Shown piece by piece: positions 33,189 through 40,535 of a DNA stretch of 40,535 bases. Under the pieces are notes generated by a model that saw only the letters and a program-made list of their open reading frames with translations, was not told the origin of the DNA and made no database searches. Position 1 is the stretch's first letter, and each line of letters begins with the position of its first letter. The DNA is from Cryomorphaceae bacterium (GTDB lineage Bacteria > Bacteroidota > Bacteroidia > Flavobacteriales_D > Crocinitomicaceae). Both the position numbers and the translations under genes were made by a program. The DNA is taken from positions 1-40,535 of the forward strand of contig JAJTDQ010000003.1 of the NCBI GenBank assembly GCA_021300505.1, read 5' to 3'.

Positions 33189-34313
33189 ATGATTGTCCGA
33201 CAAATTCAACTTGATGTCCACCAAAAATTTTTTCAAGGTAAGGCGATCATCATTCTTGGTCCACGACAAGTAGGGAAAACAACATTATTGAAACAGCTTG
33301 TGATTGACCATGATACTGCTTTGTGGTTAAATGGTGACGACTATGATGTGCAACAAATTTTCAATGAACAGGTAAGTGCCCTAAGAATTCAAGCTTTATT
33401 GGGCGAAAAAAAAATACTGGTTATTGATGAGGCGCAGCGAATTAAAGATGTTGGCTTAAAATTAAAACGTATAACAGATTCATTAACTGATGTGCAACTC
33501 ATTGCTACAGGTAGTTCGGCTTTTGAATTGTTGAATTCATTGAATGAACCATTAACGGGCAGAAAATGGGAATATAGACTGTTTCCATTTTCGTTTAAGG
33601 AAATGGTAAATCACCATGGTTTGTTGGAGGAAAAGCGGCAATTGTTGCATCGTTTGGTGTATGGATATTATCCTGAAATTGTCAATTTTCCCGGACAGGA
33701 ATTAGAGCGACTGAAGCTGTTGACAGATAGTTACTTATATAAAGACATTTTAACTTGGGATGGAATTCAAAAGCCAGATCGAATAACGAAACTATTACAA
33801 GCTTTGGCATTTCAAGTTGGCTCTCAGGTGTCTTATAATGAGCTTGCTCAGCTTTGCAGTATGGATTCAAAAACAGTTGAGAAATATATTTTATTATTGG
33901 AGAAATGCTTTGTGATTTTTCGAATAGGAAGTTTCAGTAGGAACTTGCGCAATGAGCTGAAAACAAGCAAGAAAATATACTTTGTGGACAATGGAGTGCG
34001 AAATGCGCTTATTGCAAATTTTTCTCCTGCGGAAATGAGACAAGATATTGGCGCGTTGTGGGAGAATTTCTTAATGTCAGAGCGATACAAGCAAAATGAA
34101 TATGGATCTGTTTTTAAGAACAATTATTTCTGGAGATTAAAGTCAAAACAGGAAATTGATTTCATTGAAGAGTCTGATGGTCAAATTAGTGCCTTCGAAT
34201 TTAAATGGAATACGAAAAAAGCCGTTCGTTGTCCCTTGGCTTTCCGTAATGCTTACCCAAACGCTGAATTTTCGGTCATCACACCAGAGAATGTAGAAGA
34301 ATTTATTCTTTAA
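33189..34313 (+). CDS. AAA-type ATPase with DUF4143 C-terminal domain
   Basis: The ATG at 33189 gives 374 residues. The N-terminal AAA_14 domain has Walker A GPRQVGKTTLL (24-34), Walker B ILVIDEAQ (76-83) and sensor-like ATGSSAFELL. The middle is a winged-helix-like part (SQVSYNELAQLCSMDSKTVEKYI). DUF4143 follows: KIYFVDNGVRNALIANF, then GALWENFLMSERY, and then a restriction-endonuclease-like tail FWRLKSKQEIDFIEES. The tail has D-x-x-E-like acidic pairs (EIDF, then EFKW), the PD-(D/E)xK-like arrangement seen in the family. Function is unknown; copies are often mobile or patchy between strains. It converges on uvrC with 8 bp between stops. Confidence 0.9.
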   Translation: MIVRQIQLDVHQKFFQGKAIIILGPRQVGKTTLLKQLVIDHDTALWLNGDDYDVQQIFNEQVSALRIQALLGEKKILVIDEAQRIKDVGLKLKRITDSLTDVQLIATGSSAFELLNSLNEPLTGRKWEYRLFPFSFKEMVNHHGLLEEKRQLLHRLVYGYYPEIVNFPGQELERLKLLTDSYLYKDILTWDGIQKPDRITKLLQALAFQVGSQVSYNELAQLCSMDSKTVEKYILLLEKCFVIFRIGSFSRNLRNELKTSKKIYFVDNGVRNALIANFSPAEMRQDIGALWENFLMSERYKQNEYGSVFKNNYFWRLKSKQEIDFIEESDGQISAFEFKWNTKKAVRCPLAFRNAYPNAEFSVITPENVEEFIL

Positions 34314-34321
34314 GTGAGGAG

Positions 34322-36136
34322 TTATTGTTGCTCTCCTCCAAAGCCATTTTGCTCCAAAATAATCTTAGCTTTCGCGGCCCCCACCACTTTTGTTAACTCT
34401 TCAAGACTTGCTTTTTTAATGGCAGATACCGTCTTGAAATGTTTCATCAATGTCTCTTGCGTTTTCTTACCGATCCCTGCAATTTCTGTGATTTCTGAAG
34501 TGAGCGCACCTTTGCTTCGGCGGTTGCGGTGATGTGTAATACCAAATCGGTGTGCCTCATTTCGCATGAATTGAACAACCTTAAGACTTTCGGAGCGCTT
34601 GTCAATATAAATGGGCAAGGAATCCCCCGGGAAGAAAATTTCCTCGAGCCGCTTGGCGATACCCACAATGGCAACCTTTCCGCGAAGTTCCAGTTGTTCT
34701 AGTGCTTTTAAGGCTGCGCTCAATTGTCCTTTTCCCCCATCGATGATGATGAGCTGTGGTAGCGTCTGGCCTTCGTCCAACATCCGTCGGTAACGACGAA
34801 AGACGGCTTCTTCCATGGTGGCAAAGTCGTCTGGACCAACAACCGTTTTGACGTTGAAATGGCGGTAATCCTTTTTACTAGGTTTGGCATTTTTGAATAC
34901 CACACAAGCAGAAACGGGATTGGTTCCTTGAATGTTGGAGTTGTCAAAACATTCCATGTGGACAGGTAAATCCGCCAAACGGAAATCCTTTTTCACTTGC
35001 TCAAGAATGCGGTTGGTGTGCTTTTCTGGATTCTTGATTTTCTCTTGCTTGGCCTTGTCAAGTCGATAAAATTTGGCGTTGCGCAGCGAAAGTTCTACCA
35101 GCTGTTTTTTATCGCCGCGTTGCGGAAAATGCACATTAAAATCAGGGAATGTTAGATCAAGTGCGATGTCCGTAACGACCTCCTTGGAGCTGCTTTCATA
35201 CCGTGCACGCAGTTCAGGCAATACATACCCAAGAATGTCTTCTCGTGTTTCGTTCAGTTTTTTCTTCACCTCACCGGTGTAGGCATGAATGATTGAGCCA
35301 TTGTGGATGACAAGATAATTGACAAAAGCGGCATCATTTTCTTCAATCAAGGTGCACACATCGACTTCATGTATGCTCGGAGAAACAATGGTGCTCTTGG
35401 CTTGAAACTGCTCCAAGGTTTGAATTTTTTCCTTCAGCAACTGGGCCTCTTCAAACTCAAATTTTTCGGAATGGGCCAACATCTGTTGCTTTAAGACGCG
35501 TATGACCGATTGAATATTTCCTTTTAAAAGCGACTCAATTTGCCCGATGTAGTTGGTGTATTTTTCGTCAGGTTCAGCGCCAATACAGGGGCCTAAACAA
35601 TTCCCAATGTGGTATTCTAGACAAACTTTGTATTTCTTTTCACTGATTTTCTTTGGAGTTAAATCCAGTGCACAGGTGCGCAAGGGATACAAGTCACGAA
35701 TGAGCGAAAGCAGTGTTTGCATCACCTTTCCACTCGGATAAGGACCAAAGTACTTCGATCCATCGCGTATCAAATAACGTGTAGAAAACACACGCGGAAA
35801 GGCTTCGTTTTTAACGCAAATCCAGGGGTAAGTTTTGTCGTCTTTGAGTTGAATGTTGTACTTCGGTTGGTATTTCTTGATGAGATTGTTCTCTAACAGC
35901 AGCGCATCCAGCTCGGTGTCAACAATGATGTACTGTAAGTCAACGATGCGTTTCACGAGCAAATAGGTCTTTCCGTTTTCGGGTGTTTTCGTGAAGTAGG
36001 AGGTAACCCGTTTCTTTAAGTTCTTGGCTTTTCCAACATAGATGATCGTTCCGCCCGCATCGAAATACTGATAGACACCCGGCTTTTCAGGGAGTGTTTG
36101 AAGTTTGAGTTGCAGGGATTCTGAACGAGATGCCAT
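34322..36136 (-). CDS. uvrC: Excinuclease ABC subunit C
   Basis: UvrC makes both incisions in nucleotide excision repair with UvrB. The 604 residues are normal in length. Order: GIY-YIG domain (KPGVYQYF to IYVGKAKNLKKRV, ~18-44), cysteine-containing CLEYHIGNCLGPCIG, UVR motif (EFEEAQLLKEKIQTLEQF, ~235-255), RNase H-like C-terminal endonuclease (MECFDNSNIQGTNPVSACVV, LIIIDGGKGQLSAA) and the helix-hairpin-helix tail (EITEIAGIGKKTQETLMKHF). The -7 element TAATTTTG ends about 5 bp before the ATG, so the message may be leaderless. It stands alone. Confidence 0.97.
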   Translation of the reverse strand: MASRSESLQLKLQTLPEKPGVYQYFDAGGTIIYVGKAKNLKKRVTSYFTKTPENGKTYLLVKRIVDLQYIIVDTELDALLLENNLIKKYQPKYNIQLKDDKTYPWICVKNEAFPRVFSTRYLIRDGSKYFGPYPSGKVMQTLLSLIRDLYPLRTCALDLTPKKISEKKYKVCLEYHIGNCLGPCIGAEPDEKYTNYIGQIESLLKGNIQSVIRVLKQQMLAHSEKFEFEEAQLLKEKIQTLEQFQAKSTIVSPSIHEVDVCTLIEENDAAFVNYLVIHNGSIIHAYTGEVKKKLNETREDILGYVLPELRARYESSSKEVVTDIALDLTFPDFNVHFPQRGDKKQLVELSLRNAKFYRLDKAKQEKIKNPEKHTNRILEQVKKDFRLADLPVHMECFDNSNIQGTNPVSACVVFKNAKPSKKDYRHFNVKTVVGPDDFATMEEAVFRRYRRMLDEGQTLPQLIIIDGGKGQLSAALKALEQLELRGKVAIVGIAKRLEEIFFPGDSLPIYIDKRSESLKVVQFMRNEAHRFGITHHRNRRSKGALTSEITEIAGIGKKTQETLMKHFKTVSAIKKASLEELTKVVGAAKAKIILEQNGFGGEQQ

Positions 36137-36140
36137 GCAT

Positions 36141-36170
36141 CAAAATTAAAGAATAATGTGGGTGTTCTAA
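36141..36170 (-). promoter_or_regulatory. uvrC promoter, next to the start codon
   Basis: On the minus strand TTA (36168-36170), a 19-bp gap and TAATTTTG (36141-36148) fit the consensus with one mismatch in TTG. The -7 element ends 4 bp before the ATG at 36136, so the start of transcription should be at or near the start codon. Confidence 0.5.
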
Positions 36171-36209
36171 CTACTCTTAAATCGAAAAAAAAGCCAATGA
36201 AAGAATCAT

Positions 36210-37172
36210 CTAATCATTCGAAATAATCTCAAACAACTCGCTCAGGTTAGGAGAAATGATAATCTCAATTCGACGATTTTTTGCCTTATCTGCAGGATCA
36301 ACAGGATGAAACTCAGAACGACCAGCAGCCATCAATTGTGCCGCATTCATCTTTGAATTGGAAAGCAAAATATCAATCACTGAAGTAGCGCGCAAAACGG
36401 ACAATTCCCAGTTGGATGTCGGATGTGATGCACTCACCAACTTGTCGGTATCTGTATGACCTTCAACGATGATTTCTAGATCTTTTTCACTCTCAAGAAC
36501 CTTTACCAATTCCACCAAGGCTTTCTTTCCATTGGCTTCAACGACTGTACTTCCAGAAGCAAACAACAACTTCGCCTCCATGCTGACATAGATTTTTCCG
36601 TTCTTCTGAACGACAGTCAACCCTTGGTTTTCGAAGCCCTTCAAAGCATTGGCTACTTTCGCTTTAAGCAATTTCGTTGCTTCATCTTTGCGGGCAATAG
36701 CCTCCTCCAATTCGTTGACACGCTGTTCGCGCTCTTCGAGAAGTTTTTGCTTGTTGATCAATTCATTTTCTAACGCAGTTAAGGCATCTTCTTTACGCTG
36801 AAGCTCGAGGTTTTTCGCTTCTAACTCGGCCTGAAGTGCAGCTGTTTCCTTTGCGCCAGAATTGCGCAATTTATCAAATGATCGTTCAAGGGACTCATTT
36901 TGAGTAAGCAACTTATCGTACTGAGCTTGTAAGATGCGCATGTCATATCCAAGTTTGCTTGTATCTCCAATTAGCTCCCCAACTTCTTTCTTCAAAATAC
37001 CGTATCGAGCTTCTAAATCTTTTGCCTTGCCTTCATTGTCTAATGCGCTGCTTTTATACTTCGCCAATTCTTCCGCACATACCTTTTCTCGCTCAACAAG
37101 TTCTTTGTATTTTTTTACTGGAACACATGACGCCAAAAGAGACACAAGAACAAGGGGAAATAATTTTTTCAT
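36210..37172 (-). CDS. OmpA-family lipoprotein with long coiled coil
   Basis: The ATG at 37172 gives 320 residues with lipoprotein signal MKKLFPLVLVSL then LASC (Cys16). Residues ~25-190 are a nearly continuous coiled coil (LEAKNLELQRKEDALTALEN, INKQKLLEEREQRVNELEEA). The C-terminal ~115 residues are an OmpA/MotB peptidoglycan-binding domain (LLFASGSTVVEANGKKALVE, then EIIVEGHTDTDKL and NWELSVLRATSVIDIL, KNRRIEIIISP). It should link the outer membrane to peptidoglycan. The gene lies downstream of the type B cargo and SprF-like genes on the same strand (95-bp gap) and may be part of that unit. Confidence 0.92.
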   Translation of the reverse strand: MKKLFPLVLVSLLASCVPVKKYKELVEREKVCAEELAKYKSSALDNEGKAKDLEARYGILKKEVGELIGDTSKLGYDMRILQAQYDKLLTQNESLERSFDKLRNSGAKETAALQAELEAKNLELQRKEDALTALENELINKQKLLEEREQRVNELEEAIARKDEATKLLKAKVANALKGFENQGLTVVQKNGKIYVSMEAKLLFASGSTVVEANGKKALVELVKVLESEKDLEIIVEGHTDTDKLVSASHPTSNWELSVLRATSVIDILLSNSKMNAAQLMAAGRSEFHPVDPADKAKNRRIEIIISPNLSELFEIISND

Positions 37173-37267
37173 GGAATTCAATTTATCCCTGCAAATGTCC
37201 TCAAATAGCTCCTTGCTTTTTGATATGGTCGATGCTTTTATAAACACCCGAAATTGAATAACGCGAA

Positions 37268-38206
37268 TTACTCAAATAATGGACATGCCGACGTGCTGCT
37301 GCGCTCCTTACGACAAGAGTTGTAACTTAAGGAAATTTCATGGGTGTTGCTGCTCGCTTTACGGAGGGCTGAAACAGTGGCATCGAACGAATATTGTATC
37401 GATAACCGCTGATTTATCTTAAATCCTGCGAAAAAGACAAGACAATCTTGATTTCTAAACCCCAATCCGAAGTTGAATTGATTGTTCAAATCAGCCATCA
37501 TTTGCAGGTCAAGAGCTACTGGTCCTCGGCTCGGAATCTTGATCAGCACGGCAGGAATCAGTGTAAATTTATCGGTGAATTGAAAACGATATCCTGCATT
37601 GAGAAGGGCATGAAAATGAAATTTTGAACTCGTTCCAATATTTTTCCAACGAGATGCGATGAGATGATCGAGTACCAAACCGGCGTAATAATTTTGACCA
37701 TTCCACCACGCGCCAAAAGAGGCATCTGGAACAACGAAGGAGGCTTCTTTCAGTACCGTAGGATCAGGATCGATGGTAGTGCTCGAACTTGGATCATAAC
37801 CCAATTGAATCACCCCGCCATAAAGTCCAAGTGACAAACGTGTGTCGCGCGTAAAATTGAAATGGGCAGCATAGGCAGCGTTCAGCCGGTTCGTATTGAA
37901 TTGACCAATGCGATCACTTTCGAAACGCATGCCAATCCCTTGCCTTGCAGAAAAGTACTGTTTCCTTTTTGCGTTTAGTGGTGCAGAAAGCGTAAACATC
38001 CCAGACCTTGGTGCTCCACCAAATCCAACCCATTGTGTACGATAGAGCGTGTGCACATCGATGCATGATTTGATGCCTGCATGTGCTGGATTTAGCGCGA
38101 ATTGATGCGAGGACCATTGGGAGTATTGGGCGATTTGCTGCGCGAAGATTTTACCTGAACTCAGCAGTAAAAATGCTACTAGGGTTATGTGAATCAAGCC
38201 CTTCAT
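37268..38206 (-). CDS. PorP/SprF-family T9SS membrane protein
   Basis: The 312-residue outer-membrane barrel has a signal peptide ending KIFA, then Gln. The opening, YSQWSSHQFALNPAHAG, then YRTQWVGFGGAP, is the hallmark of PorP/SprF proteins (NPAxAG and YRxQWxG). Strands follow to the C-terminus. SprF-like proteins help particular type B CTD substrates leave through T9SS and often sit beside them. Here the gene starts inside the last codons of the type B cargo gene (4-bp overlap, ATGA), so the two are translationally coupled. SprF-cargo specificity is inferred, not shown. Confidence 0.93.
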   Translation of the reverse strand: MKGLIHITLVAFLLLSSGKIFAQQIAQYSQWSSHQFALNPAHAGIKSCIDVHTLYRTQWVGFGGAPRSGMFTLSAPLNAKRKQYFSARQGIGMRFESDRIGQFNTNRLNAAYAAHFNFTRDTRLSLGLYGGVIQLGYDPSSSTTIDPDPTVLKEASFVVPDASFGAWWNGQNYYAGLVLDHLIASRWKNIGTSSKFHFHALLNAGYRFQFTDKFTLIPAVLIKIPSRGPVALDLQMMADLNNQFNFGLGFRNQDCLVFFAGFKINQRLSIQYSFDATVSALRKASSNTHEISLSYNSCRKERSSTSACPLFE

Positions 38207-39483
38207 CGTACTAAGGTAATACTGCCGTTAAACACTTGTTCTTCCGCATTACGAAGTTCTATAATGTAAAAATAGACACCCTCGTTGAGTGGATTTCCAT
38301 TGTGTGTACCATCCCATTCCTTTCCACTTGAATAACCAACGGACTGAAATACTTCTTGTCCCCAGCGGTCAAAAATCTTGACAAAACAATCGGTATAAAC
38401 GTTGATTCCGATGATTTCCCAGGTATCATTTGTTCCGTCATTATCAGGTGAAAATGTGTTTGGAAAGAACAAAGGTGAGGCAACACTAATCACGACTTGA
38501 TCTTGCAAAGTACAGCCATTTTCTGTCGCTGTCAAGGCATATACGGTTGTCATTTCGGGACTTACGAAAGGTGTTAAACTATTGGTGTCACTCACACCAA
38601 AGGCAGGACTCCAAATGAATGTTGCGCTGCTGCTCGATCCATTGAGTTGAACACTTTCCCCGGGATGAATGGTCATGTCTTGACCAGCATTTACAGTGAG
38701 TGGATAAACAGAAATGGTCACTCCACTTGATGTAATTGTTATGGGACATTGCGCATAGCAAGAGTTTTGCACGCTGAGTACATCACCATCATCGAGTGTG
38801 CTCGTTTGAAAAATGCTGTCTGTTGTCACGGCGACAAGCTCCCCATTGATATACCACTGATACGTTCCGGAATCTGGACATGCGCTTAAACTTGCTGTAG
38901 CTGTCAATAACTCATTTGGACAAATGCTTGTATCACTCGTCGTTATGAAAACGCCTGATGCCGCGCGGTCAACGCCAATTCCGCTCAAAGTGAGATCAAA
39001 AGTACATTCAGCAGGCGTAGTGAGGCCTGGTGCTGGCGATTCTCCAGAAACAACAAGATAATACGTAGTTGAGGGGTTGAGTGTTGCTGCCAATGAAAAA
39101 GGAGTTGAACCTGAAGAGACACAGTTTCCAACCGCAATATATGAAGCAGGATCACAAGGCAGGCTTGCGCTAAACATGGTCGCTTGTAATGCAGTTCCTA
39201 TTTCAAATCCAGGCTGAAACACCAAATTGGAGAAATCAATCTGAACAGCCCCTCCTATAGTATTGGTAGTAAACTTGAACCAGATGGTATTGTTTGCCGT
39301 GAAGCAGAAGTTAAAATCGTCCTCACAACCTGGGCATACGGTTTTATTGGCACCGATGTTCGTGACAGAAATCGTCACATTGGGACACAATTCCAATGCT
39401 TGCGAACACACATTGTAGTCACTTTGAGCGACCGAAATCTGTGATAAAAACACCGTTAACAAGAAAATAACAAGTGGCCTCAT
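38203..39483 (-). CDS. Secreted protein with T9SS type B (gliding-associated, CHU_C) CTD
   Basis: The 426-residue product has a signal peptide ending SVA, then Gln. The N-terminal ~150 residues resemble a jelly-roll/CUB-like module with several Cys (CPGCEDDFNFCFTANNTIWFK), followed by Ig-like domains (DTSICPNELLTATASLSACPD; NAGQDMTIHPGESVQLNGSS). The C-terminal ~85 residues are a classic type B CTD: FPNTFSPDNDGTNDTWEI, VKIFDRWGQEVFQS and NGNPLNEGVYFYII. It is likely a T9SS-exported surface protein. The SprF-like gene overlaps its stop and is the likely dedicated helper. Confidence 0.93.
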   Translation of the reverse strand: MRPLVIFLLTVFLSQISVAQSDYNVCSQALELCPNVTISVTNIGANKTVCPGCEDDFNFCFTANNTIWFKFTTNTIGGAVQIDFSNLVFQPGFEIGTALQATMFSASLPCDPASYIAVGNCVSSGSTPFSLAATLNPSTTYYLVVSGESPAPGLTTPAECTFDLTLSGIGVDRAASGVFITTSDTSICPNELLTATASLSACPDSGTYQWYINGELVAVTTDSIFQTSTLDDGDVLSVQNSCYAQCPITITSSGVTISVYPLTVNAGQDMTIHPGESVQLNGSSSSATFIWSPAFGVSDTNSLTPFVSPEMTTVYALTATENGCTLQDQVVISVASPLFFPNTFSPDNDGTNDTWEIIGINVYTDCFVKIFDRWGQEVFQSVGYSSGKEWDGTHNGNPLNEGVYFYIIELRNAEEQVFNGSITLVR

Positions 39484-39498
39484 GTGAACATTAATTCG

Positions 39499-39538
39499 CC
39501 GAATTTCTTGATGAAATTAAGGAATTTCGGTCAAGAAA
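39499..39538. promoter_or_regulatory. Nested inverted repeats between divergent genes
   Basis: Stem one pairs CCGAATTTCTT (39499-39509) with AAGGAATTTCGG (39519-39530), with one mismatch and one G-U. A second, overlapping pair is TTTCTTGA (39504-39511) with TCAAGAAA (39531-39538), perfect over 8 bp. The two stems are mutually exclusive. They lie 15-55 bp upstream of the type B cargo gene on minus. A further inverted repeat TGCCAA-TT-TTGGCA is at 39592-39605, nearer the plus-strand gene. Confidence 0.4.
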
Positions 39539-39644
39539 GAACAAACATGCGTAAATTGCATCGCGCTTTTGAGTGATATTAAATGCTTTATTGCCAATTT
39601 TGGCACAGCATTCGCATACGGCGGCACAACAAAAAATAAGGACT

Positions 39645-40535
39645 ATGAACAGAATTGTTACACTTTCGATCATTTTTTTTCTCGGTATGATGGGAGCGAA
39701 AGCCCAGAATATTGATTATGAAAACAGCGGAAAATGGTTCCTCGGACTCAATGTCGGTGGTACTTGGCAAACAACCGACATTAAAAATCAAACCAATGTA
39801 GGATACGGTGTTGTCTTAGGTAAATCGTTCAATTACAATTACGGTAAGCGTTTAGTTTTCGATTTGCGCGCAAGGTATCTACATGGAGAATGGTATGGAA
39901 AAGATGCTGATTCTACAACAATTGATTTAGACACGGCTGGTTTGAATTCATTTTATGGGTTGAATAATTTCCTTTCAACACAGAACAGACTTGCACTTGA
40001 GTTGGTCATTCACGCCAACCGCATTCGCGAACGCACAGGATTTGACCCATACATTTTTGGAGGTATTGGCTTGACATGGGCATCGACCTATGCGGATTAT
40101 TACAATAAACTTGACTCCACAGAATCTTTCGGAATGGATGGGATTTACGAAACAGAGTTGACGGCAGTAAACAAAGTGTCTATCATGCCTAGCCTTGGTT
40201 TCGGCCTTGGTTATCAAATAGGCAAACGTGCAACCATCGGAATAGAGCATAAAACGACATTTACTGGTTACGATTTGTACGATGGATTACAGAGTCCAGT
40301 TCGCATCGGAAACGATCTTTACCACTACACCTCTTTCTTTGTTAACTTCCGTTTTAGGAATCATTCCAATACAAGTGGTGGATCTAATACAGTAGTTGGC
40401 GGAACAAATGGTTCAGGAAACATAAACAATTACAACACTTCGCAAGGGTGCATTTCTCCGGTGGTTACGTATAGTCAACCTGCAGGGAATGCTACTTCTG
40501 CGAATCAAACAACGCATGTTTCAGCAATAATCACC
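39645..40535 (+). CDS. Outer-membrane barrel protein, cut by window end
   Basis: The gene runs from ATG 39645 past the right edge; 297 codons are visible. A signal peptide ends GAKA, then Gln. Residues ~30-245 form an eight-strand-like OMP barrel: GKWFLGLNVGGTWQT, YGVVLGKSFNYNYGKRLVFD, IFGGIGLTWASTY and YHYTSFFVNFRF. A Gly/Ser/Asn-rich linker follows (NTSGGSNTVVGGTNGSGNIN). Then a beta-like unit SPVVTYSQPAGNATSANQTT begins and is cut. The pattern suggests a barrel carrying a repetitive beta-domain tail. The final size and domain count are unknown. Confidence 0.85.
   Translation, partial: MNRIVTLSIIFFLGMMGAKAQNIDYENSGKWFLGLNVGGTWQTTDIKNQTNVGYGVVLGKSFNYNYGKRLVFDLRARYLHGEWYGKDADSTTIDLDTAGLNSFYGLNNFLSTQNRLALELVIHANRIRERTGFDPYIFGGIGLTWASTYADYYNKLDSTESFGMDGIYETELTAVNKVSIMPSLGFGLGYQIGKRATIGIEHKTTFTGYDLYDGLQSPVRIGNDLYHYTSFFVNFRFRNHSNTSGGSNTVVGGTNGSGNINNYNTSQGCISPVVTYSQPAGNATSANQTTHVSAIIT

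Overview
The window reads as chromosomal DNA of a free-living Bacteroidota bacterium, most likely a Flavobacteriales member near Crocinitomicaceae/Fluviicola. This placement is inferred from gene content, not from a search. The signs are type IX secretion (T9SS) cargo with type A and type B C-terminal sorting domains, a PorP/SprF-type protein, SprB repeats, a DUF6427-like membrane protein, a YtxJ bacilliredoxin, and promoters of the Bacteroidota form TTG-N18-21-TAnnTTTG (or TTCG).

Layout. 1-2.8 kb: an Ig-like lipoprotein (cut by the window edge) and free methionine-R-sulfoxide reductase on the minus strand, a DEDD exonuclease on plus, and two tandem paralogous lipoproteins on minus. 2.9-5.4 kb: pheS, ytxJ and a glutaminyl-peptide cyclotransferase, tightly packed. 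5.6-11.2 kb: FtsE-like ATPase (minus), then a large periplasmic TPR gene broken by an in-frame TAA and an outer-membrane barrel. 11.2-18.4 kb: dksA-like and lspA (minus), then a DUF6427-like protein, purQ, purD, a CNNM/CBS protein and a hexitol-phosphatase-like HAD (plus), then kynA (minus) behind a promoter flanked by two near-identical 17-bp sites. 18.5-30.1 kb: mostly secreted proteins (five with Q at the mature N-terminus and T9SS or SprB features), an outer-membrane transporter-like barrel, an SPFH protein, an ABM monooxygenase and a frameshifted unknown gene. 30.2-36.1 kb: a 13-bp-arm palindrome, a tandem duplication reaching into tRNA-Asn, ssb (frameshifted), an amidase whose head overlaps a glycosyltransferase-like gene, an AAA/DUF4143 ATPase behind a duplicated promoter region, and uvrC. 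36.2-40.5 kb: an OmpA-family lipoprotein, a PorP/SprF-like protein with its overlapping type B cargo gene, and an outer-membrane barrel cut by the window end.

How it fits together. Much of the window makes cell-envelope and exported proteins. LspA matures the lipoproteins. T9SS exports the CTD proteins. The cyclotransferase at 4344-5417 could convert the N-terminal Gln that follows the signal peptide in eleven of the twelve signal-peptidase-I-type proteins here. Three genes carry single lesions (in-frame stop near 7518, one-base losses near 26132 and 31137) and one head-to-head overlap looks like a lost segment near 32.02 kb. Because ssb is normally essential, sequence or assembly error is a serious alternative to real decay. 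I did not find a defence system, CRISPR array, prophage or transposase.
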